DNA of 64,000 nucleotides from CAZPWF01 sp964610775 (GCA_964610775.1 CAZSZC010000003.1:1-64000), one strand, 5' to 3'; positions 7,609 to 14,697 are shown, counted from the stretch's first letter. The notes: generated from the sequence alone by a model not told the origin. Numbers and translations: made by a program.

Positions 7609-8166
7609 TTAGAATTGTACGTCAGTTGCTTTGTTAACAGCAGCCTGTTCTTCTTCGCTAACCTCGAAGAATTCACGAGCCTTGAAACCAAACATTCCAG
7701 CAAAAATATTGGTTGGAAATGTCTTGACCTTTATATTTAGATCACGAGCTGAACCGTTGTAAAAACGGCGAGCTGCTTGAATCTTATCTTCTGTATCAAC
7801 GAGTTCTTCTTGCAAGTGTTTGAAGTTTTCATTGGCCTTTAGGTCTGGGTAGTTCTCAGCTACTGCAAACAGACTTTTCAAAGTGTCTTGGAACATATTC
7901 TCGGCCTTGGCCGTTTCGGCGACACCATTAGCATTCATTGCACTTGTGCGTGCTTCAGTAACTTTAGTAAACACTTCTTTTTCGTGCTTTGCGTAACCCT
8001 TAACTGTATTTACAAGATTAGGTATAAGGTCATAACGACGTTTGAGCTGCACTGTAATATCACTCCACGCCTCATCAACACGCGTATTAGCTTTGACCAG
8101 ACCGTTGTACATGGCGATGAGCGCAATCGCAGCAACGGCAAGAACTCCAACAATTATCCAAACCAT
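7609..8166 (-). CDS. lemA: LemA family protein
   Basis: This 185-residue protein has one N-terminal membrane segment (MVWIIVGVLAVAAIALIAMY) followed by an extracytoplasmic helical bundle with typical LemA motifs: NTRVDEAWSDITVQLKRRYD, LIPNLVNTVKGYA and ARRFYNGSARDLN. The family is widespread and its biochemical role is unknown. It is the first gene of the lemA-htpX-membrane protein-ligA run. The start is supported by a GAGGGAGAG Shine-Dalgarno (8172-8180) and a TATAAT box (8197-8202), giving a normal leader, unlike many other first genes here. Confidence 0.93.
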   Translation of the reverse strand: MVWIIVGVLAVAAIALIAMYNGLVKANTRVDEAWSDITVQLKRRYDLIPNLVNTVKGYAKHEKEVFTKVTEARTSAMNANGVAETAKAENMFQDTLKSLFAVAENYPDLKANENFKHLQEELVDTEDKIQAARRFYNGSARDLNIKVKTFPTNIFAGMFGFKAREFFEVSEEEQAAVNKATDVQF

Positions 8167-8196
8167 CTAAACTCTCCCTCTTATGTTTATGAATTT

Positions 8197-8202
8197 ATTA
8201 TA
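8197..8202 (-). promoter_or_regulatory. -10 box of the lemA operon
   Basis: A perfect TATAAT lies 30 nt before the lemA ATG, with a Shine-Dalgarno in between. The -35 region is weak (TTGCCG at 8222-8227 with a 19-nt spacer). Confidence 0.55.
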
Positions 8203-8217
8203 CCCTACAACTTCTGA

Positions 8218-8380
8218 AAAACGGCAAATATTTATAGCACGTTTTGACTAATCATTCATTAACTTGTACGTTTTGATTCAATAATTATTGACCAACATAT
8301 CGTTAATAATTCTCTCCATTAATTTTAAGCATCATGAGCTCTAAGCCAATTATATAAGATATTTATTGATGAGGGGCTTT
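8218..8380. other. AT-rich intergenic region
   Basis: No gene is visible. It contains two ACGTTTTGA words in direct repeat. Near the right end, TGATGAGGG (8367-8375) matches the tRNA-Val 3' region and may be a worn tRNA 3' duplicate beside element C. Confidence 0.45.
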
Positions 8381-8468
8381 ACTTACTTTCCGCAGGCCCG
8401 AAACTACATCTTACAAAACAAGTTTTGAAGAGTAGATTTCCTTACGAAATGCCACTGGCATTTCTCAC
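8381..8468 (+). repeat. tRNA-associated hairpin element, copy C
   Basis: This is the third of four related elements. The second hairpin is CAAAAC/GTTTTG, where copies B and D have GAAAAC/GTTTTC, a compensating change. The third hairpin is a perfect GAAATGCC/GGCATTTC. The first hairpin is degraded here. It is followed by CCCCGACCCT (8468-8477), matching the tRNA-Val T-stem region on the same strand, and lies 77 nt downstream of tRNA-Val. Confidence 0.72.
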
Positions 8469-8513
8469 CCCGACCCTTAGGCGTCGAGTGTTCGAAGCCA
8501 ACATTCACCATTC

Positions 8514-8536
8514 AAAAAGCCCATCTTTCGATGGAC
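8514..8536 (-). terminator. Terminator of tRNA-Val
   Basis: On the minus strand GTCCATC-GAAA-GATGGGC is followed by TTTTT, 8 nt after the tRNA 3' end. Confidence 0.7.
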
Positions 8537-8544
8537 TCATTGAA

Positions 8545-8621
8545 TGGTGGGTGATGAGGGACTCGAACCCCCGACCCTCTCGGTGTAAACGAGATGCTCT
8601 AGCCAACTGAGCTAATCACCC
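8545..8621 (-). tRNA. tRNA-Val(UAC)
   Basis: The minus-strand cloverleaf starts GGGTGATTAGCTCAGTTGG. The anticodon arm TCTCG-TTTACAC-CGAGA gives anticodon UAC. The T arm is GGGGGTTCGAGTCCC, and CCA is encoded at 8545-8547. Confidence 0.95.
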
Positions 8622-8694
8622 TCGTCGGAATCGATTATAGCTTTTTGCAAACTACTTAAGTACTCAGCTTTTATGCTTTTGTCGTTTCCTCCTC

Positions 8695-8749
8695 TTAGTT
8701 TTTCAAACAGTCGAGCAGAATAAATCGACTCCTTGGTTTGAAAAACTAA
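8695..8749. other. Long two-part hairpin between tRNA-Val and tRNA-Leu
   Basis: Perfect 14-bp outer arms TTAGTTTTTCAAAC (8695-8708) and GTTTGAAAAACTAA (8736-8749) enclose a second 6-bp stem AGTCGA/TCGACT (8709-8714, 8725-8730) with a 10-nt loop. The only unpaired stem bases are five on the right side. No gene lies here. It is too long for a simple terminator and may be a small RNA or a remnant element. Confidence 0.6.
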
Positions 8750-8810
8750 TGAATACAAAACAAATTGTTAAGTACCGCAGAATAATACCTTGTAGCAGGT
8801 AAAAAATCAA

Positions 8811-8897
8811 TGGTGCGCGAGAGAGGACTTGAACCTCCACGAGCTTGCGCTCACTAGCTCCTGAAGCTAGCGCGTCTACCAATTCCGCCACTCGCGC
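8811..8897 (-). tRNA. tRNA-Leu(CAG)
   Basis: This is a class II tRNA on the minus strand starting GCGCGAGTGGCGGAATTGG. The anticodon loop TTCAGGA gives CAG. The long variable arm is TGAGCGCAAGCTCG, the T arm GGAGGTTCAAGTCCTC, and CCA is encoded at 8811-8813. Confidence 0.95.
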
Positions 8898-8910
8898 TCG
8901 TTTCTCAGTA

Positions 8911-8939
8911 ATAGTAACGTTTATAGAGGTAAAACTCAA
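8911..8939 (-). promoter_or_regulatory. Promoter of tRNA-Leu(CAG)
   Basis: -35 TTGAGT (8934-8939), 17-nt spacer, -10 TACTAT (8911-8916), 13 nt before the tRNA. A 21-nt block covering the -35 and spacer is identical to the tRNA-Leu(GAG) promoter at 12299-12319. Confidence 0.6.
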
Positions 8940-9217
8940 GAACGGCTACGCTTTTTGGTAGGCTTGCCCCAACTATAGCGCTCAGCAAATGGTATCAGAC
9001 CCCTAAATGCAACAGCTGCCCAAATAATATTTACTGTCACACTTATAAATGCGCGTAGATGAAATTGGTAAAATATCAGTAATGATGCGCCAACTAAATT
9101 ATCCAACTCGTAAATAAATGATTTGTTCTTCCACTTACCAATACTGGTACGATAGAAGCCCAAAAGAATTAGAACAGCACCCACGAAACCAATAATGTTA
9201 TAAGTGAGATCCGACAC
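8936..9217 (-). CDS. Small membrane protein, CBU_0592-like
   Basis: This 93-residue protein has three hydrophobic segments and the motif YELDNLVGASLLIFYQFHL followed by NIIWAAVAFRGL, characteristic of the CBU_0592-like membrane family of unknown function. The start is GTG, 6 nt after the stop of the FAD oxidoreductase gene, so it is probably cotranscribed. The tail is basic (KPTKKRSRS). Its TGA stop overlaps the -35 box of tRNA-Leu(CAG). Confidence 0.75.
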   Translation of the reverse strand: MSDLTYNIIGFVGAVLILLGFYRTSIGKWKNKSFIYELDNLVGASLLIFYQFHLRAFISVTVNIIWAAVAFRGLIPFAERYSWGKPTKKRSRS

Positions 9218-9223
9218 TATAAT

Positions 9224-10855
9224 CTAGCTCCTTGGCAAATGGTCATACATATGCCCTAAGCCATATTCTTGTCGTACTAGAGGTTTTATATCATCAACGG
9301 TGACACCTATTTTAACACCCGGGTTCATAGTGCCATAAGGGTCAAATATTTGTTTTATTTTTTCGAATAGAGAGTATGTTTCTGGCCCGTAAACAGAAGG
9401 AAGGTAAGGAGCGCGTAATCTTCCGTCGTTATGCCCTGCACTAGTCGTACCGCCCAAACTTATAACCAAAGAATAATAGTCATCTAGAAGTTTAAATGCT
9501 TTCTGACGATCACCAACCTGACTTAAATCCAGTAGCGGACGCACATGTATATTACCCATACCGGCATGACCCCAAACTGCAGGCTCTACTCCCTGTTTTG
9601 ACAAAAGCATGTAAGCCATGCGCAAAAACTCACTAAACTTATCAATTGGAACAACAGCATCCTCGATTAACGGTACTGCTCTTACGCCCTTGTCGGTATG
9701 CGAAATTAGAGCTGACGCGCTCTGACGAATACGCCACAAATCATCACGCTTTTGAGCATCATGCTCAATTTTGTATTCTAGGTTATATTTTTTAATCAGC
9801 TTGGTAACTTTTTTACGCATACGCTTTTGTATACGTTCAGTAGTATTATCGAACTCTATCAACATCACAGCTTTTGCAAATGGTGGATCTAATAAGCCCT
9901 TCAACTGATTAGGATTATGTTCATGAACAAAATTTAACAACTGCTGATTAACCATCTCTATGGCACTCGGAATTTGTGGCAAGTCTCGTAAATCTTTAAT
10001 AAATTCTGGAAGTATGTTTAAATCTTGTATCTGAACAGCCACTACTGAAGTATTTGGATTATATGATTCCGTTTTTAAAGCTATCTCCGAGATGATCCCT
10101 AGTGTTCCTTGAGCACCGACAATAAGTTGAGTTAGGTCAAACGAGCCATCTTTACGCTTTACCTTATTGATAGCATAACCAGCCGCACCCATTACATCAG
10201 GCATATTCTTGATAATACTGTTGTGCTCCTCGATTAAAGTATCTAGATTACGATAAATCTCGCCCTCGAAAGTTGCCAGTCCAAGCTTTTTACCCAATTC
10301 TCTCTTGCTCAGTTTTCGAGTTTCTATGACTTCGCCATTTGCCAAAACAACCCGAAGAGAAGCAACATATTTGGACATGGCTCCATATTTGATTGATTTT
10401 TCACCTGTGCTGTTATTAGCTACTGCGCCACCTACCGTACTATATTCGATCGATGAAGGATAGGGTGGCAAAAATCTATTGTGAGTAAGAAGTGTCTGCT
10501 GTAATTTACCGAAGTTAATACCTGGCTCTACAATAGCTTCGCCAGTTTTACCATCAAGCTCTAATATGCGATTCATGTGTGCCGGGAATACAAGCATGAT
10601 ACCACTTCCAAGAGCAGCGCCACTCTGATCAGTTCCAGAACCGCGAGCCGTTATTGGTATAGCACGTCCTCTTTCGGCGAGCTGCCAAGTAAATCTAGCC
10701 GTCTTGCGTATATCATTTTCGTTTCTAGGATATACAACCATGGCTGGAGGTAAGGTAAAAATACTACCGTCAGTTGCGAAGTACTTCCGAGCATCACTAC
10801 TTGTCATCACTTCGCCAATCAAATGTTCTTGCAGATAATGCGCAACTTTGTTCAT
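9224..10855 (-). CDS. FAD-linked oxidase (GlcD / D-lactate dehydrogenase type)
   Basis: This 543-residue protein has the PCMH-type FAD-binding domain in its N-terminal half: ITARGSGTDQSGAALGSGIM for the FAD pyrophosphate loop, VEPGINFGKLQQTL, and GGAVANNSTGEKSIKYGAM. The FAD-linked oxidase C-terminal domain follows, ending WGHAGMGNIHVRPLLDLS and GGTTSAGHNDGRLRAPYLP. Family members oxidise 2-hydroxy acids such as D-lactate or glycolate. A D-lactate dehydrogenase role would fit a fermentative cell, but the substrate cannot be read from sequence. No iron-sulfur partner subunit is adjacent and the protein has no CCG domain of its own. The start is ATG with a TAAAAT box 8 nt upstream. Confidence 0.85.
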   Translation of the reverse strand: MNKVAHYLQEHLIGEVMTSSDARKYFATDGSIFTLPPAMVVYPRNENDIRKTARFTWQLAERGRAIPITARGSGTDQSGAALGSGIMLVFPAHMNRILELDGKTGEAIVEPGINFGKLQQTLLTHNRFLPPYPSSIEYSTVGGAVANNSTGEKSIKYGAMSKYVASLRVVLANGEVIETRKLSKRELGKKLGLATFEGEIYRNLDTLIEEHNSIIKNMPDVMGAAGYAINKVKRKDGSFDLTQLIVGAQGTLGIISEIALKTESYNPNTSVVAVQIQDLNILPEFIKDLRDLPQIPSAIEMVNQQLLNFVHEHNPNQLKGLLDPPFAKAVMLIEFDNTTERIQKRMRKKVTKLIKKYNLEYKIEHDAQKRDDLWRIRQSASALISHTDKGVRAVPLIEDAVVPIDKFSEFLRMAYMLLSKQGVEPAVWGHAGMGNIHVRPLLDLSQVGDRQKAFKLLDDYYSLVISLGGTTSAGHNDGRLRAPYLPSVYGPETYSLFEKIKQIFDPYGTMNPGVKIGVTVDDIKPLVRQEYGLGHMYDHLPRS

Positions 10856-10955
10856 TACGTAAAATTTTACCCCTTAATAAGCTTTAGCGTCTAGCGATAA
10901 TCATATCACAATATTGTTTGTTTTTTGGAGAAGAATACTAATAATGTGAGCGTGG

Positions 10956-11822
10956 TCATGCTAAGCCAATAATTATCGCACCGACTGTCATAATAACCGT
11001 GCTCCACCACCTTGTTGCATCAGGCTTTTCTCGTAATACTTTGTAGCTCGCAACAACCGCAATAATGACGCTGAGCTGCTTAATAGCTAGGACATAAGCA
11101 ACATGTCCGCCGGACTGCAGTGCAAACATCTGAAATAACATTGTCAGTGCCACCAGACAGCCAGCAGCCACACCTACCGACCATGTAGGTTTTTTAACCT
11201 TGCGACTTTTTCCTTTTGGAATAAGAAAGATAAAAGGAATCAGAATAAAAATCATCGCCACATTTAACCCCAATGACCAGACAACTGGTGAAGAAGCCGC
11301 AACTCCTAGTTTGTCGTAACTAGTCGTTATGGCATATAAAACAGCGACCGTCAGAATAGCCCAGACACCTTTATCGCGCATTACATGCTTTGCCGGCTGT
11401 TTTAAATTTACCTTGCCATACGTTGTCAACAAAATACTGCCACCAACAACCAGAATGACTCCTATCAGCCCAATAACGTTGGATTTGTCACCGTCAATAC
11501 ACCATGCAGTTAGCAACGCTATTGCTGGTGTAAGATTGAGCATTGGAAACACCAACGAGAAGTCAGTGTATCGATAGGCTACATATGTCAAATAAGTCCC
11601 TAGTGAAGTCAGCGTGCTGCAAATAAAGAGATATAACCAAAAACCCGTTTGTATTTTCACCGCATCATTTAAAACTACATAGACTCCGACTATGATAGGC
11701 AAGGACCACAGCCGAGTAAGAAAAGATAGCCAAATAGGGTGTGCTTTTTTACTTATCCTTTTTTGTTCAAGCCCATAAGCAGCATTTGCTACGGCGGTAA
11801 GGCATGCATACAGAAGCCACAT
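10956..11822 (-). CDS. EamA/DMT-family transporter
   Basis: This 288-residue protein has about ten membrane helices in two repeated halves, as in drug/metabolite transporters. Typical features are the N-terminal AVANAAYGLEQKRIS after helix 1, the NLTPAIALLTAW segment, and the C-terminal KQLSVIIAVVASYKVLREKP before the last helix. Substrates in this family range from amino acids to nucleotides and cannot be predicted here. The ATG is preceded by TAAGAT at exactly 6 nt (11829-11834), suggesting a leaderless transcript. Confidence 0.85.
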   Translation of the reverse strand: MWLLYACLTAVANAAYGLEQKRISKKAHPIWLSFLTRLWSLPIIVGVYVVLNDAVKIQTGFWLYLFICSTLTSLGTYLTYVAYRYTDFSLVFPMLNLTPAIALLTAWCIDGDKSNVIGLIGVILVVGGSILLTTYGKVNLKQPAKHVMRDKGVWAILTVAVLYAITTSYDKLGVAASSPVVWSLGLNVAMIFILIPFIFLIPKGKSRKVKKPTWSVGVAAGCLVALTMLFQMFALQSGGHVAYVLAIKQLSVIIAVVASYKVLREKPDATRWWSTVIMTVGAIIIGLA

Positions 11823-11828
11823 TGACTC

Positions 11829-11834
11829 ATCTTA
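11829..11834 (-). promoter_or_regulatory. -10 box, leaderless start of the DMT transporter
   Basis: TAAGAT ends 6 nt before the ATG at 11822, so transcription would begin at the start codon. There is no room for a Shine-Dalgarno. Confidence 0.5.
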
Positions 11835-11879
11835 CCATAAGCATAATCTAAATTTTGCGTGATAACCCCACCCCTATGC

Positions 11880-11959
11880 GCAAGGACGGACCTTGTAGAA
11901 GTTGTTATGGTTTAATATAACACCTTGAGAATCGCCCACTTAACGAGGTCCGTCCTTGC
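11880..11959. other. 80-nt structured region with perfect 14-bp inverted repeat
   Basis: GCAAGGACGGACCT (11880-11893) pairs perfectly with AGGTCCGTCCTTGC (11946-11959). The 52-nt interior has a smaller GTTAT/ATAAC hairpin (11904-11908, 11917-11921). It lies in a gene-free stretch between the DMT transporter and the tRNA-Leu fragment. It could be a small RNA or miniature element; I do not recognise it. Confidence 0.6.
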
Positions 11960-11974
11960 AGAGTATGCACCACG

Positions 11975-11996
11975 AAAAAAGAGCCCTATAGGACTC
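11975..11996 (-). terminator. Terminator behind the tRNA-Leu fragment
   Basis: On the minus strand GAGTCCTATAGGGCTC is followed by TTTTTT. It sits just after the duplicated tRNA-Leu 3' end at 12005-12025, as if the fragment kept its own terminator. Confidence 0.65.
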
Positions 11997-12004
11997 CCTT
12001 TTCG

Positions 12005-12025
12005 TGGTGCGCGAGAGAGGACTTG
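12005..12025 (-). pseudogene. tRNA-Leu 3'-end duplicate
   Basis: These 21 nt are identical to the 3' end of tRNA-Leu(GAG) (12176-12196), running from the T loop through the encoded CCA. The same sequence is the 3' end of tRNA-Leu(CAG). The remaining 5' part is replaced by hairpin element D. Confidence 0.8.
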
Positions 12026-12113
12026 GTCACCTCCGGCGACCCCGAAACGTTCGTCTTTGAAAACAAGTTTTCAAGAGAAGATTTCCTTGCGAATTGCCAC
12101 CGGCAATTCTCAC
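12025..12113 (+). repeat. tRNA-associated hairpin element, copy D
   Basis: This is the fourth and best-paired copy: GGTCACC/GGCGACC, TTGAAAAC/GTTTTCAA and GAATTGCC/GGCAATTC. The inner pair of hairpin 1 is C-G here against G-C in copies A and B. Pair 4 of hairpin 3 is T-A here against A-T in copy C. It lies between tRNA-Leu(GAG) and a duplicate of that tRNA's 3' end. Confidence 0.78.
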
Positions 12114-12145
12114 CTATCGGTTCAAGCCCTTCGGCTACAAAACAA

Positions 12146-12165
12146 CAAAACGACCCAAAGGTCGC
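12146..12165 (-). terminator. Terminator of tRNA-Leu(GAG)
   Basis: On the minus strand GCGACC-TTTG-GGTCG is followed by TTTTG, about 10 nt after the tRNA. Confidence 0.7.
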
Positions 12166-12175
12166 TATATTGTTT

Positions 12176-12262
12176 TGGTGCGCGAGAGAGGACTTGAACC
12201 TCCACAGGATTGCTCCCACCAGCCCCTCAAGCTGGCGCGTCTACCGATTCCGCCACTCGCGC
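12176..12262 (-). tRNA. tRNA-Leu(GAG)
   Basis: This is a class II tRNA on the minus strand starting GCGCGAGTGGCGGAATCGG. The anticodon arm CCAGC-TTGAGGG-GCTGG gives GAG. The variable arm is long, the T arm matches tRNA-Leu(CAG), and CCA is encoded at 12176-12178. Confidence 0.95.
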
Positions 12263-12289
12263 TCGTTAGTTTAAAAAACTAGCTTACTC

Positions 12290-12318
12290 AGAATACATTT
12301 TATAGAGGTAAAACTCAA
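12290..12318 (-). promoter_or_regulatory. Promoter of tRNA-Leu(GAG)
   Basis: -35 TTGAGT (12313-12318), 17-nt spacer, -10 TATTCT (12290-12295). The -35 and most of the spacer are identical to the tRNA-Leu(CAG) promoter. Confidence 0.6.
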
Positions 12319-12319
12319 G

Positions 12320-14104
12320 TTATCGATTAACTTTTTCTTCTACTATCATCCAATTTGTAATATTTGCGAAACGATCTGTTGCGCTATTAATTATCTTAGG
12401 ATCAAAGTTATAAAGACTACCTTGGGTAACATAAAGATATCTAGGCTGATAAATAATGAGAGCTGGCGCGTCATTCCTCCAGGATTCAAGGAAGGGACGA
12501 TACTTAATCGCCCTGATGGCTGGGTCACTTCTAGTACGGCCTGCTTCAAGTGATTTATCGGCAACTTTAGATTTGTATTCTGAAAAGTTAAGTCGATTAG
12601 GCGATCGAATGTCTGCCTGGGTACTATGCCAATAAGGAAATACGTCTGGATCGAGTCCAAGTGCAATACCATAAAGCAGAGCATCGTATTCATGGCGAGT
12701 GATAGTGCCATCAAACTCGTCACTAGGCTGGAGAATGGGCTGTACATCTACACCAATCTGCTTCCATTGTTCCTGAAGCTTTTGCGAGACATAAGCATAT
12801 TCGCTTGTGTTGCGTGAAAATAATCTTATCATCAATGGCTTACCGCCTTTTGCTCTAATTCCATCAGCGCCAACTACCCAGCCATCGGCGTCGAGCAATT
12901 GTTTTGCAGCTTCCTGATTAGGCGAAAGTTGAGTTACTTTGGAATCATAGCCCAGATGACTTGTTAGCAAAGGACTATCAGAAACCCGAACTGGGTATTT
13001 TAGGCCAGCTATTATATCGGACGGTCTTGCAGCCTGAACAAGTGCCTGGCGAACCTTCTGGTCACTCAATGGGCCTTCGGTGTTTTTGAAGAAAACAGCC
13101 ACCTGACCAGTAAGAGGTATATTATGTTCGGTTACAGCCAAATCTTCAGTATTAACTGTATCCGGCAGGGTGTCCAAACCGCTCATACCATTTAATTCTT
13201 GGCGATTAAAGCTGTCTAGCATGTTTTTCTCGTTACGAAATGACCTAACCACAAACTGCTGTAACTTTGGTGGACCATCATAGTACTGTTCGTTCGCAGT
13301 CAGGCCGATTTTTTCCTGTCTGTCATCAACGCCACCGCCAACTACCTCAATACTCCCCCACTTGAACGGGCCCGAACCGATAGGCTCAACAGTATTAAAT
13401 CGAACTGAGCGAAGCTGTGTGGCTGGTATGCTCTCAAGAATATGTTTCGGCACGATACCATTGGTGAGCGCATAAGGGAATGAACTAAGTACATTTGGAA
13501 GTGTAAAAACAATTGTTTTTTCGTCTTTGGCTTCGATCTTTATTCCCCTCCAGCTACTTGAAAGTGGCGACTTAGCGTCTGGGTTTTGAATCGTTCTATA
13601 CGTAAATACCACGTCGTCTGCGGTCATTTTATGTCCATCATGCCATTTAATATCTGGTTTGAGCGTGACTGTATAAACGCGACCTTTCGCGTCAATATCG
13701 ACTGATTTCGCCAAATCTCCAACTAGCTTATTCTGCTGATCATATTTCATTAGTCCGGAAAAAACCAATCGCGAGACTGTATTATCGACGGCACCAGCAG
13801 CATAAAGTGGGCTTGCGTTAGTAAATACACCGATAACACCTTCACTATATATACCCCCAGGAGCTGGAGATAATTTCTGATAGCTAGTAGTCAAAGCGCG
13901 TAACTGGAGACCGACTCCAAATATTGTCACCAATATCAACGAAATCCAACCTATCATAAAACGACGAACACCGACTAACTTTGTTAGACGACGAAAAAAG
14001 TGTTTCTCTAGATGTTCTTCAGTCTGACTACCAATGTCTTCAACTTGACGCTTATGTCTGCGTATTTTGCGTCGCCATCGAAGTTTAGTAGAACGATCAA
14101 TCAT
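12320..14104 (-). CDS. Extracellular solute-binding protein, family 5 (oligopeptide/dipeptide type)
   Basis: This 594-residue protein has a basic cytoplasmic N-terminus (~50 residues) and one membrane anchor (FMIGWISLILVTIFGVGL). The SBP_bac_5 fold follows: the signature-like DLAKSVDIDAKGRVYTVTLK, then IKWHDGHKMTADDVVFTYR, and the peptide-binding core. It is anchored by a helix; I see no lipobox cysteine. Members bind peptides or nickel for ABC importers. No permease or ATPase gene is adjacent, so partners must be elsewhere. It is the last gene of the minus-strand run from 17963, 18 nt after secG, and could equally act as a peptide-binding chaperone at the secretion site. Confidence 0.85.
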   Translation of the reverse strand: MIDRSTKLRWRRKIRRHKRQVEDIGSQTEEHLEKHFFRRLTKLVGVRRFMIGWISLILVTIFGVGLQLRALTTSYQKLSPAPGGIYSEGVIGVFTNASPLYAAGAVDNTVSRLVFSGLMKYDQQNKLVGDLAKSVDIDAKGRVYTVTLKPDIKWHDGHKMTADDVVFTYRTIQNPDAKSPLSSSWRGIKIEAKDEKTIVFTLPNVLSSFPYALTNGIVPKHILESIPATQLRSVRFNTVEPIGSGPFKWGSIEVVGGGVDDRQEKIGLTANEQYYDGPPKLQQFVVRSFRNEKNMLDSFNRQELNGMSGLDTLPDTVNTEDLAVTEHNIPLTGQVAVFFKNTEGPLSDQKVRQALVQAARPSDIIAGLKYPVRVSDSPLLTSHLGYDSKVTQLSPNQEAAKQLLDADGWVVGADGIRAKGGKPLMIRLFSRNTSEYAYVSQKLQEQWKQIGVDVQPILQPSDEFDGTITRHEYDALLYGIALGLDPDVFPYWHSTQADIRSPNRLNFSEYKSKVADKSLEAGRTRSDPAIRAIKYRPFLESWRNDAPALIIYQPRYLYVTQGSLYNFDPKIINSATDRFANITNWMIVEEKVNR

Positions 14105-14122
14105 TATTAGAACTTAGTGGTT

Positions 14123-14335
14123 TTAGAGAACTACACTTAGTATTAGCGAGGCCGCAAAGACAAAAGCAACAATTATTGTTATCTGGTGGACTGTCTTATC
14201 TGACCCTCGACGAACCGTATTAACCTCCCCACCACCACCAAGACCAGCACCAAGGGTGGCACCGCGTGTTTGTAGCAAAATTAAAATAGTTAATATGACT
14301 GACGATGCAATTGTAATGTAGTTATAGATACTCAC
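14123..14335 (-). CDS. secG: Preprotein translocase subunit SecG
   Basis: This 70-residue protein has the two-helix SecG layout. Helix 1 (ASSVILTILILLQ) is followed by the conserved glycine-rich loop RGATLGAGLGGGGEV and a second helix (ITIIVAFVFAASLILSVVL). SecG assists SecYE in protein export. The start overlaps the stop of the YvlD-like gene by 4 bp, and the SBP gene follows at 18 nt. Confidence 0.93.
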   Translation of the reverse strand: MSIYNYITIASSVILTILILLQTRGATLGAGLGGGGEVNTVRRGSDKTVHQITIIVAFVFAASLILSVVL

Positions 14336-14697
14336 CGTTCCTCCAATATAGTTGTCACTAAATAGTTTACCAAGCCTATGACCATACCAGCAAGCATAGC
14401 CGCACCAAAATTATTTACTTGGAGGGGTTTATACAGCCAACTAACTAGCAATACCATAAGCCCATTAATCACTATCATAAATAAACCCAGACTGAATAAA
14501 ATAGCTGGTAGTGACAGTATTACAACGAAAGGTTTAATTATAGCGTTTACGATGGCTAGTAAAAAGCCAGCGATCAAAATTACACCAAGCCCACTATCGA
14601 AAGTTATTTTTTGCCCTAATAAACCAGTCGCTATCCATAGTCCTAGGCTACAAACAAACCATCGAATTGCGAACCTTGATAATGGTCCACGATGCAT
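14332..14697 (-). CDS. YvlD/phage holin 4-like membrane protein
   Basis: This 121-residue protein has four membrane helices and the family pattern AGFLLAIVNAIIKPFVVILSL-PAILFSLGLFMIVINGLM. It belongs to the YvlD (DUF360, mycobacterial 4TM holin superfamily) group. The name holin is historical; the chromosomal proteins have no proven lytic function. It is coupled to secG by a 4-bp overlap and follows the Xaa-Pro peptidase gene at 14 nt. Confidence 0.82.
   Translation of the reverse strand: MHRGPLSRFAIRWFVCSLGLWIATGLLGQKITFDSGLGVILIAGFLLAIVNAIIKPFVVILSLPAILFSLGLFMIVINGLMVLLVSWLYKPLQVNNFGAAMLAGMVIGLVNYLVTTILEER

Noticed and set aside
8425..8610. Open frame whose translation ends RDSNPRPSRCKRDALAN
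   Set aside because: It is the antisense of tRNA-Val read through element C. Such peptides are a well-known artefact of tRNA reverse strands.
404..12113. Elements A-D as group I introns in tRNA genes
   Set aside because: At 88-90 nt they are too short for a group I core, no P7/G-site pattern is visible, and the flanking halves do not rebuild one complete tRNA at any copy.
404..12113. Elements A-D as a CRISPR array
   Set aside because: Copies are kilobases apart with no regular spacing, and no cas genes are in the window.
11925..12282. Several overlapping open frames over the tRNA-Leu(GAG) and element D region on both strands
   Set aside because: They run through tRNA and hairpin sequence, have no ribosome sites, and different frames give similar lengths. 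The shared peptide patterns follow from the repeated DNA.
12391..12747. 118-residue minus-strand frame inside the SBP gene
   Set aside because: It is a different frame within a well-supported solute-binding protein gene and has no start signals.
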